From Thaumasiovibrio sp047250365 (GTDB lineage: Bacteria > Pseudomonadota > Gammaproteobacteria > Enterobacterales > Vibrionaceae): a DNA stretch of 64,000 bases. Below the pieces are notes generated by a model that searched no databases, was not told the DNA's origin, and saw only the letters and a list, made by a program, of their open reading frames with translations. The position numbers and the translations under genes were made by a program. Positions 35,924 through 43,257 of the stretch are shown piece after piece; positions within the stretch are counted from its first letter, which is position 1; each line of letters opens with the position of its first letter. The stretch covers positions 491,155-555,154 of the forward strand of contig NZ_JBLBVL010000002.1 of the NCBI RefSeq assembly GCF_047250365.1, given 5' to 3'.

Positions 35924-36702
35924 GCCCCCCACCCCCACACATCAAAAAGGTTCATGGCCAGCACGATCCCCAAACAGGTCGACAACGTTAATAGGGATGC
36001 CATCATCCAACGTGCAATGCCCATATTAATGAAGCCTTTAACCATGTCAGAAGCGGCATTAATCAACGGTACGCCGGGAACCAGCATTAGCACCGATGAC
36101 GCCATGACCAAAAAAGGCTCGTTGCCTATGTTCATGCGCATACCTATTGCTGCAACGGCCGTTGTCACAAATGCAGTAACACCAAAGTTAACGATGGGGT
36201 TGAAATGGCGATGCGCCAACTCTTGCCGCACAAGCATGCCACAACACGAGGCACAAAAGGTCAACGCCATAACAGCAAGATCACCCCCAGCAATGCGGCT
36301 AAAAGCAGCACAAGACAAACCGATCATTATCAAGACTAACCAACGGTTGTAACGCATCGGCTTAAGGCGATCGAGTTTTTCCATTACCCCACGCCTATCT
36401 AAAATGCCGTGTTCAGCGGAAATACAAATACGCTGCACCTCGGTTACCATTTGCATGTTGATGCCACGATCTGGGCAACGACGCGCGGTAGTAATACAGT
36501 GATCATTCTGTAGGGTAGTTAGTACCATGGAGCTTGCAGACAGGGATAACTCGACACTGTCAATCCCTAAGGCGATCCCTAGTCGACGAGTAAGATCAAC
36601 CACTAATGCACTTTCAGCGCCGTGTTGCAGTAATATCTGTCCCGCTTTCACGCATACCCTAGATATGGCACGCTGCTCTTCGGGTTGAGAGAATTCAGAC
36701 AC
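35920..36702 (-). CDS. yjjP: YjjP-type threonine/serine (or succinate) exporter subunit
   Basis: Large half of the split ThrE-like exporter. The soluble N-terminus (ISRVCVKAGQILLQHGAESA, GIDSVELSLSASSMVLTT) is followed by about five spans, with MLVPGVPLINAASDMVKG as the conserved membrane motif. 260 residues. The gene overlaps yjjB by four bases (ATGA). It follows the obgE terminator, so it has its own promoter in the short gap. Part of a yjjP-yjjB-folA unit on this strand. Confidence 0.9.
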   Translation of the reverse strand: MSEFSQPEEQRAISRVCVKAGQILLQHGAESALVVDLTRRLGIALGIDSVELSLSASSMVLTTLQNDHCITTARRCPDRGINMQMVTEVQRICISAEHGILDRRGVMEKLDRLKPMRYNRWLVLIMIGLSCAAFSRIAGGDLAVMALTFCASCCGMLVRQELAHRHFNPIVNFGVTAFVTTAVAAIGMRMNIGNEPFLVMASSVLMLVPGVPLINAASDMVKGFINMGIARWMMASLLTLSTCLGIVLAMNLFDVWGWGA

Positions 36703-36731
36703 GCATACTCCTCCTGAGTCGGTCTTAAAAC

Positions 36732-36760
36732 AAAAAAAGCCGCATCACTGCGGCTTTTTA
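36732..36760 (-). terminator. Terminator after obgE
   Basis: GCCGCA, loop TCAC, TGCGGC, with an A-run on the left and five T on the right, so it reads well on the minus strand and also on the plus strand. Confidence 0.88.
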
Positions 36761-36781
36761 CTTCTGAGCTAGTTTGCTAAC

Positions 36782-37972
36782 TTACGGTTTATAGATTATC
36801 TCTACATCGTAATCGTCTTCATTCCAGTCATCCCAATCATCATCGTCATCATCGTCACCGTCAATCTCAGCGGCTTTCTCGGCTTCGCGGATTTTCTGGT
36901 CATGATAATCATCCCACTTGAAGTCAGCCTTGTCTTCAGGGGCCTCATCAGCAACGATTTCACGTGGAAGTAGCTCAATGGCTTCCATCAAGTCGTAAGT
37001 CAGCGGTTTAGTATTCAGACGGTTTAGCGCCGATATACAATAGTAATCGCCTTCCCAGCTTAATGCATCGAGAATTTCATCAATCTTAGCTTGCGCTTCA
37101 TCTTCCGGAAGAAGATCAACTTTATTGAAGACCAACCAACGCGGTTTTGCCGCCAGCTTTTCACTGTACTGCTCAAGCTCATTAATGATCGTAAAGGCAT
37201 TTTCGATCGGGCAAGATCCATCCGCTGGCATCACATCGATCATATGCAGCAAGATACGGCAACGCTCTAAGTGCTTTAGGAAACGAATACCCAGCCCAGC
37301 GCCATCTGCAGCACCTTCAATAAGGCCTGGAATATCAGCCACAACGAAACTACGCTCGCTATCCACCCTTACCACACCAAGGCTTGGCACTAAGGTAGTA
37401 AACGGGTAATCAGCCACTTTCGGCTTCGCGGCCGACACAGAGCGGATAAACGTCGATTTGCCCGCATTTGGTAAACCAAGCATGCCAACGTCGGCTAGCA
37501 ACAACAGTTCTAAGCGTAAGTGACGAACCTCGCCCTTTGAACCCATTGTTTTCTGACGTGGTGCGCGGTTTACCGATGATTTGAATCGCGTATTACCTAA
37601 CCCATGGAAGCCACCTTTGGCCACCATGATCTTCATGCCGTGTTCCGTTAGATCGGCAATGATCTCGCCCGTATCTTCATCAACCGCACGAGTACCAACA
37701 GGAACATGCAATACGCAATCATCACCACGCTTACCGGTACAGTTACCACCACGACCATTTTCACCACGCACGGCAGCATGGAAACGCTCAAAGCGATAAT
37801 CTATCAGTGTATTTAGGTTCTCATCAGCTAACAGATAAACGTCACCGCCATCACCACCATCACCACCATCTGGTCCGCCTCTAGGGACATACTTCTCACG
37901 ACGAAAGCTGACCGTACCATTACCGCCGTCACCCGCATCAACGCGGATCACCGCTTCATCTACAAACTTCAT
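36782..37972 (-). CDS. obgE: Ribosome-associated GTPase Obg/CgtA
   Basis: Essential GTPase in late 50S assembly and stress control. The glycine-rich Obg fold (MKFVDEAVIRVDAGDGGNG, REKYVPRGGPDGGDGGDGG) precedes the G domain with GLPNAGKSTFIR (G1), DIPGLIEGAADGAGLG (G3) and FNKVDLLP (G4). The C-terminal tail is strongly acidic (DGDDDDDDDWDDWNEDDYD), as in proteobacterial Obg. I chose ATG 37972, preceded by GGAG at seven bases, over an upstream ATG at 38038; 396 residues fit the family. Third gene after rplU and rpmA, separated by a terminator. Confidence 0.97.
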   Translation of the reverse strand: MKFVDEAVIRVDAGDGGNGTVSFRREKYVPRGGPDGGDGGDGGDVYLLADENLNTLIDYRFERFHAAVRGENGRGGNCTGKRGDDCVLHVPVGTRAVDEDTGEIIADLTEHGMKIMVAKGGFHGLGNTRFKSSVNRAPRQKTMGSKGEVRHLRLELLLLADVGMLGLPNAGKSTFIRSVSAAKPKVADYPFTTLVPSLGVVRVDSERSFVVADIPGLIEGAADGAGLGIRFLKHLERCRILLHMIDVMPADGSCPIENAFTIINELEQYSEKLAAKPRWLVFNKVDLLPEDEAQAKIDEILDALSWEGDYYCISALNRLNTKPLTYDLMEAIELLPREIVADEAPEDKADFKWDDYHDQKIREAEKAAEIDGDDDDDDDWDDWNEDDYDVEIIYKP

Positions 37973-38171
37973 TTTATTTCTCCACGCAATCGCGTTTAGC
38001 AGTGCTTCCCACCACTTACATAAACGCTGCTTCCCCACAGTATAGTGAAAAACAAACTGGATTCAGTGCTTTTCTTCGCTCCTTGGCGCACTGGGGGCAA
38101 CAGGACGCATTTATCGCTTTACACTATATGCAAACCGATAAATACGCCCACATTTACACCTTCTCTAAAAA

Positions 38172-38200
38172 GAAAAACCCCGCCATAATGGCAGGGCTTT
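38172..38200 (-). terminator. Terminator after rpmA
   Basis: On the minus strand CCCTGCC, five-base loop, GGCGGGG with one T-G pair, followed by TTTTTC. Lies between rpmA and obgE, so obgE is served by read-through or its own promoter. Confidence 0.85.
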
Positions 38201-38225
38201 TAAAATTCTCGTATCGAGCTTGATA

Positions 38226-38483
38226 TTACTCAGCTTCGATAGAAATAAATTTACGGTTCTTAGGACCTTTAACTTCGAACTTCACTTTACCATCGGTAAG
38301 AGCGAATAGAGTGTGGTCTTTACCGCAACCTACGTTGTTACCAGCGTGGAATTTAGTACCACGTTGACGAACGATGATGTTACCTGCAAGAACAGATTCG
38401 CCACCGAAACGCTTAACACCTAGGCGTTTGCTTTCTGAATCACGGCCGTTTCGAGTCGAACCGCCAGCTTTTTTGTGTGCCAT
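38226..38483 (-). CDS. rpmA: 50S ribosomal protein L27
   Basis: Ribosomal protein reaching the peptidyl-transferase centre. The 85 residues include the invariant AHKKAGGSTRNGRDSESKRLG N-terminus in shortened quotation (AHKKAGGSTRNGRDS) and GNIIVRQRGTKFHAG. It follows rplU by 18 bases, the universal L21-L27-Obg order. Confidence 0.97.
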   Translation of the reverse strand: MAHKKAGGSTRNGRDSESKRLGVKRFGGESVLAGNIIVRQRGTKFHAGNNVGCGKDHTLFALTDGKVKFEVKGPKNRKFISIEAE

Positions 38484-38501
38484 CTCTTAAATCTCCTCTA
38501 A

Positions 38502-38813
38502 TTAAGCGCTGATGCCAGTAATTTTGACTTCAGTGAACCACTGACGGTGGCCCATTTGCTTACGAGAGTGCTTACGACGACGGAACTTAACGATTTTAAT
38601 TTTATCGCCACGACCGTGAGAAACAACTTCCGCAGTTACTTTACCGCCTGCAATCAGGGGTGCACCTACAGTTACTTCTTCGCCATTTGCAATCAGTAGA
38701 ACGTTATCAAACTCAACGCTTGCGCCAGTTTCAACGTCCAGTTTTTCCAAGCGAAGGGTTTGACCCTCGCTTACTCGGTGTTGTTTACCACCACTTTGGA
38801 AAACCGCGTACAT
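38502..38813 (-). CDS. rplU: 50S ribosomal protein L21
   Basis: Early-assembling 23S rRNA-binding protein. MYAVFQSGGKQHRVSEGQ and the C-terminal KFRRRKHSRKQMGHRQ are diagnostic. 103 residues, as in E. coli. First gene of the rplU-rpmA unit, divergent from ispB across 276 bp that must hold both promoters. Confidence 0.97.
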   Translation of the reverse strand: MYAVFQSGGKQHRVSEGQTLRLEKLDVETGASVEFDNVLLIANGEEVTVGAPLIAGGKVTAEVVSHGRGDKIKIVKFRRRKHSRKQMGHRQWFTEVKITGISA

Positions 38814-39089
38814 ATCTTAATACTCCGCTTCCGCATAGGCCATTGTTAGTATTTCAAACAATAGGTATGCGCTTAAACTTGTCATCAATAGGGCGCGAAT
38901 GTTACGCGAAAACATCGCGTCTGGCAACTAGTTCAGCAAAGAAAATTGGTGATTTGCTGCACAGCAGACACTAGCTGTGTCAAATGCTTGATTTGGTGTG
39001 TGTAGAGAAGGATAAATTAGTGTAAGATTGATAACAATTTCCTAATAAAAAAACACACATTACGTTTTTCCTTACTCGTCGGATGCCGG

Positions 39090-40061
39090 ATGGATTTTAA
39101 TACAATTCAATCACTTACAGAAAGAGACATGGCTAATGTTGATGCAAAAATCATTGCCCAACTTAACTCTGATGTCGTGCTCATTAATCAGCTCGGCTTT
39201 TATATCGTAAATAGCGGTGGAAAACGCCTAAGACCCATGCTCGCCGTCCTCGCTGCGCGCGCCTTAGGGTATAACGGCGAAAAGCATACCACCGCTGCTG
39301 CGTTTATCGAGTTTATTCATACCGCAACTTTACTGCATGACGACGTAGTCGATGAATCAGATATGCGCCGTGGTAAAGCAACGGCCAATGCCATGTTTGG
39401 TAACGCTGCGTCGGTGTTGGTTGGCGACTATATCTATACTCGCTCATTCCAAATGATGACCAGCTTACGATCCTTAAAGATCCTCGACATCATGAGTGAA
39501 GCGACCAATGTGATCGCTGAAGGGGAGGTTCTGCAGTTAATGAACATCCACGATGCTGACATCACAGAAGAAAACTACATGCAGGTTATCTACTCAAAAA
39601 CCGCACGCCTCTTTGAAGCGGCGACACAGATTGGGGCCATCATAACCGACTCTTCTGCTGCGGTAGAAACCGCCATGCAAGACTATGGCCGCTATCTAGG
39701 CACGGCTTTCCAGTTAATTGACGATGTGCTTGATTACGAAGCTGATACCGAGCAAATGGGTAAGAACGCCGGCGATGATCTCGCTGAAGGCAAGCCAACA
39801 TTACCGTTACTACACGCCATGTGCCACGGCACTGAAGCACAAAGCGCAATGATCCGAACGGCCATAGAGCAAGGCGATGGGCGGGATCTCTTGGATCCTA
39901 TTCTTGAGTGTATGCATGCCACAGGGTCTCTTACTTACACTCGTCAACGCGCTCAAGAAGAAGCTCAAAAAGCGATAAATGCATTGGCGATAATTCCAGA
40001 CTCTGAATATAAACAAGCCTTGATCGCACTGGCTGAGTTAGCAGTCAATAGAAGCAAATAA
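39090..40061 (+). CDS. ispB: Octaprenyl diphosphate synthase
   Basis: Makes the C40 side chain of ubiquinone and menaquinone by chain elongation with isopentenyl diphosphate. Both aspartate-rich motifs are present: LLHDDVVDESD and QLIDDVLDYEAD, with GGKRLRPML upstream. 323 residues, as in E. coli. The start is ATG 39090 with a weak upstream ribosome site. Divergent from rplU and followed by a terminator shared with mdh. Confidence 0.95.
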   Translation: MDFNTIQSLTERDMANVDAKIIAQLNSDVVLINQLGFYIVNSGGKRLRPMLAVLAARALGYNGEKHTTAAAFIEFIHTATLLHDDVVDESDMRRGKATANAMFGNAASVLVGDYIYTRSFQMMTSLRSLKILDIMSEATNVIAEGEVLQLMNIHDADITEENYMQVIYSKTARLFEAATQIGAIITDSSAAVETAMQDYGRYLGTAFQLIDDVLDYEADTEQMGKNAGDDLAEGKPTLPLLHAMCHGTEAQSAMIRTAIEQGDGRDLLDPILECMHATGSLTYTRQRAQEEAQKAINALAIIPDSEYKQALIALAELAVNRSK

Positions 40062-40142
40062 GAGGATCAAGTACGATCTTATGCTGATGCACAACATTGA
40101 TCGTCTAGCCCTAAGGTTGAGCTTAACTGATCCTACTTAGAC

Positions 40143-40172
40143 AAAAAAAGCGGCTCACTGCCGCTTTTTTTA
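40143..40172. terminator. Bidirectional terminator, ispB / mdh
   Basis: A-run, GCGGC, loop TCACT, GCCGC, T-run: symmetrical and set between converging genes. Confidence 0.9.
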
Positions 40173-40189
40173 TTTAGGTTTAGTGTCGC

Positions 40190-41128
40190 TTACTTGGCAG
40201 CAAACTCTTCACCTTTAACGATATCACCTTGTAGGGTTTCCATCATTCCATCTAGTGCTGCTTTCTCGTAAGCACTCAACTCACCGTAGCTCAGTACCTC
40301 TTCGATGCCATCTTTGCCTAGTAATACTGGTTGCGCAAAGAAACGTGTATGCTCACCACTGCCTTCAACATACGCACACTCAACAACGTCAGCTTCACCT
40401 TGCAATGCTTTTACTAGTGACAGACCGAAACGGCATGCCGCCTGACCCATTGACAATGTTGCTGAACCGCCACCCGCCTTCGCCTCAACCACTTCAGTGC
40501 CTGCATTTTGAATTCGCGGAGTCAGTGATTCAATTTCATCTTGAGTAAACTCAATACCTTCAACTTGAGACAGTAGAGGCAAGATAGTGACACCTGAGTG
40601 ACCACCAATAACCGGAACGGTGACATCCGCTGGATTTTTGCCTCTTAGTTGTGCGACAAAAGTTTCAGAACGGATCACATCCAGCGTCGTAACACCAAAC
40701 AAACGGCGCTTATCATATACCCCTGCTTTTTTCAGTACTTCTGCAGCAATGGCAACGGTTGTATTTACTGGGTTAGTAATGATACCGACCAATGCTTTCG
40801 GGCATACTACCGCAATTTTTTCAGCTAATGACTTAACGATCCCTGCATTGACATTAAACAGATCAGCACGATCCATGCCAGGCTTACGTGCAACACCCGC
40901 TGAAATCAAAACAACATCCGCATTCTCTAGCGCAGGTGTTGGATCCTCGCCACAGTAGCCCTTTACCAACACCGGGGTTGGTATATGGCTCAAGTCAACA
41001 GCAACCCCTGGAGTAACCGGGGCAATATCATACAAAGCAAGATCAGATCCTGCTGGTAATTGATTTTTCAGTAACAACGCTAACGCTTGTCCAATGCCGC
41101 CAGCAGCACCAATAACAGCAACTTTCAT
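40190..41128 (-). CDS. mdh: Malate dehydrogenase
   Basis: NAD-dependent malate/oxaloacetate interconversion in the citric acid cycle. MKVAVIGAAGGIGQALALLL is the NAD-binding start; VLISAGVARKPGMDRADLF holds the substrate arginines and IGGHSGVTILPLLSQ the catalytic histidine. I chose ATG 41128, with AAGGAGAA upstream, rather than an in-frame ATG at 41242 that would add 38 unlikely residues; 312 residues equals the E. coli enzyme. Divergent from argR. Confidence 0.97.
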   Translation of the reverse strand: MKVAVIGAAGGIGQALALLLKNQLPAGSDLALYDIAPVTPGVAVDLSHIPTPVLVKGYCGEDPTPALENADVVLISAGVARKPGMDRADLFNVNAGIVKSLAEKIAVVCPKALVGIITNPVNTTVAIAAEVLKKAGVYDKRRLFGVTTLDVIRSETFVAQLRGKNPADVTVPVIGGHSGVTILPLLSQVEGIEFTQDEIESLTPRIQNAGTEVVEAKAGGGSATLSMGQAACRFGLSLVKALQGEADVVECAYVEGSGEHTRFFAQPVLLGKDGIEEVLSYGELSAYEKAALDGMMETLQGDIVKGEEFAAK

Positions 41129-41456
41129 TATCAATTCTCCTTGTAAAATACTCGGTTTTACGATTTCTAAATCTAATTCAAACGGTATAGTAAGCCCATG
41201 ACAATTACAATCACACAACGCTTGCTTTGCGACCCTACGCAAAGCGGATAATATACGTGCTACAGCAATTCAACAAACCTAATTTCATGAACGCCAATCA
41301 ATCTCGCATTTTTAGTCAAGTTTAATTACACTTTATGCACCTTGTGGCACTATAATGCTAGCTAATCCGTGCTCTCATACTGGTTTTCATTGCCTGTTTA
41401 CCGCGCAATGTGCCAAAATGAGATCTTAACTTATTCAATAAGAACCTTTATTAGAT
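41129..41456. promoter_or_regulatory. Divergent mdh/argR promoter region
   Basis: TATAAT at 41351-41356 is a perfect -10 for argR without a good -35. TTATTCAATAAG at 41430-41441, 15 bases before the argR start, resembles half of an ARG box (TGAAT/ATTCA), which would fit ArgR autoregulation; this is weak. No gene or RNA seen in the 328 bp. Confidence 0.4.
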
Positions 41457-41927
41457 ATGCGAAGTGCTGACAAACAGGAACGCTTAGTAAAAGCGTTTAA
41501 AGCGATTCTAAAAGAAGAAAAATTTAGTTCTCAGGGCGAAATTGTTGAAGCACTGAAAGGACAAGGATTTGATAATATCAATCAATCTAAAGTCTCTCGT
41601 ATGCTGACCAAGTTTGGTGCTGTTCGTACTCGTAACGCCAAAATGGAAATGGTCTATTGCCTTCCAATAGAGCTTGGCGTGCCTACCACCTCTAGCTCAC
41701 TACGTGAACTGGTGATGGATATCGGCTACAACAATGCACTGGTTGTTATCCATACCGGACCAGGCGCTGCGCAATTGATTGCACGTTTACTCGACTCGTT
41801 GGGTAAAGCAGAAGGCATCTTAGGTGCTGTTGCTGGCGATGATACTATCTTTATCACCCCAACGATGGACATGAGCACCAAAGAGCTATTTGACTCAGTG
41901 TGTGAACTGTTTGAATTTAGCGTTTAA
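41457..41927 (+). CDS. argR: Arginine repressor
   Basis: Hexameric, arginine-responsive repressor. The N-terminal winged helix (SSQGEIVEALKGQGFDNIN, QSKVSRMLTKFGAVRTRN) binds ARG boxes; the C-terminal domain has TGPGAAQLIARLLDS and AGDDTIFITP, which form the arginine site and hexamer interface. 156 residues, as in E. coli. Divergent from mdh, the conserved arrangement. Confidence 0.97.
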   Translation: MRSADKQERLVKAFKAILKEEKFSSQGEIVEALKGQGFDNINQSKVSRMLTKFGAVRTRNAKMEMVYCLPIELGVPTTSSSLRELVMDIGYNNALVVIHTGPGAAQLIARLLDSLGKAEGILGAVAGDDTIFITPTMDMSTKELFDSVCELFEFSV

Positions 41928-42195
41928 GCTGATCTCTTTTGGCAAGTCGAACCAGGCTTGCCAACGCTTACTTTGACCATTTATTTCCGCCCTTTTTTGC
42001 CCTTTTGTCATACTTCAATAAACCCTTAGCAATATTGGGTTAAGTTGTTCCCAAGCACAACTTTCAACTACACTTCACTGTTTTTACTTTATTTGTCGTT
42101 AAAAAACAGTAAAATCGCCAAATTAATTCCATACAGGGGTTACACAAAACCGCAACATAAAGGTAGTTATCAATCCATCATAATAAGGACTAGTT

Positions 42196-43158
42196 ATGAC
42201 TAAACTCGCCACAGTGTCAGCAATACTTGCTGTCGCACTAACAAGCCTGCCAGCATGGAGCAGTCAGGAATTTGTCACTATCGGTACCGGTTCTGTTACC
42301 GGCGTCTACTACCCAACGGGCAGTGCTATTTGCCGACTAATCAATAAGAGTCGCGCTGAGCACAATATTCGCTGCTCTGTTGAATCAACGGGTGGCTCGA
42401 TTTATAACGTTAACACTATGCGCTCTCAAGAACTGGACTTTGGCATCGTTCAATCTGACTGGCAATATCATGGCTACCATGGAACCAGCAAATTTGAGCA
42501 ACAAGGCCCTTACCCTAAACTTCGCGCCGTGTTCTCTTTACATACCGAACCCTTTAATATTATCGCCCGAGCAGATGCTGGGATAGAAACCTTAGCAGAT
42601 CTAAAAGGGAAACGCGTTAATATCGGTAATCCAGGCTCAGGTGACCGAGCCACTATGAGTGTGGTGATGGATGCTATGGAATGGACGCCATCAGACTTCC
42701 GCCTAGCGTCAGAACTAAAAGGGTCCGAGCGCTCTCAAGCCCTATGCGATAACAAAATCGATGCTTATGTCTATGTGGTTGGACACCCAAATGGTGCCAT
42801 CAAAGAAGCCACCACGTCCTGCGATGCAAAATTGATCTCTGCCACTGGTGACGCGATCAATCGTATCGTTGCCGACACGCCTTACTATGCATTTAGCACC
42901 TTACCTGCAGGAATGTATCGTGGTACTGAGAATGAGGTAAATAGCTTTGGGGTAGCAGCAACGCTCGTCACCACCGCAGATGTTAGCGATGAAGTTGTCT
43001 ACCAGGCCGTTAAAGCGGTGTTTGATAACTTTGACACTTTTAAGCGCCTTCACCCCGCATTCGCCAACCTGAAGAAAGCCGACATGGTTCAAGAGGGACT
43101 CTCTATTCCGTTACATGCAGGTGCCGAAAAGTTCTACAAGGAAGCTGGGTTACTTTAA
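42196..43158 (+). CDS. TAXI-family TRAP transporter substrate-binding protein
   Basis: Periplasmic binding protein of a TRAP (sodium-driven) uptake system. Signal peptide to about residue 22 (LTSLPAWSSQ), then the TAXI signature: FVTIGTGSVTGVYYPTGSAICRLIN, TGGSIYNVNTMRSQELDFGIVQSD, and LKGKRVNIGNPGSGDRATM. 320 residues. Substrate unknown; TAXI proteins are linked to glutamate or other dicarboxylates in some bacteria. AAGGACTAGTT precedes the ATG. Followed by a hairpin with T-run and then the fused permease. Confidence 0.92.
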   Translation: MTKLATVSAILAVALTSLPAWSSQEFVTIGTGSVTGVYYPTGSAICRLINKSRAEHNIRCSVESTGGSIYNVNTMRSQELDFGIVQSDWQYHGYHGTSKFEQQGPYPKLRAVFSLHTEPFNIIARADAGIETLADLKGKRVNIGNPGSGDRATMSVVMDAMEWTPSDFRLASELKGSERSQALCDNKIDAYVYVVGHPNGAIKEATTSCDAKLISATGDAINRIVADTPYYAFSTLPAGMYRGTENEVNSFGVAATLVTTADVSDEVVYQAVKAVFDNFDTFKRLHPAFANLKKADMVQEGLSIPLHAGAEKFYKEAGLL

Positions 43159-43182
43159 CTTAACTCATCTCCGTCTATGATT

Positions 43183-43205
43183 AAAGGGGCTTTGATGCCC
43201 CTTTT
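43183..43205 (+). terminator. Intra-operon terminator between binding protein and permease
   Basis: AAAGGGGC, six-base loop, GCCCCTTTT. It lies between the two TRAP genes and upstream of the permease start at 43258. It would lower permease expression relative to the abundant binding protein. Confidence 0.7.
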
Positions 43206-43257
43206 GATCTTTCGTACTGTTCTAATCCTTTTGCATAATGTTGACCAAGGATGCTCT

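Noticed and set aside
41941..41962. GGCAAG/CTTGCC hairpin after argR
   Set aside because: No T-run follows and the loop is long, so I did not call a terminator.
43177..43257. Upstream N-terminal extension of the TRAP permease
   Set aside because: It would be encoded across an intrinsic terminator and lacks a ribosome site; ATG 43258 is better supported.
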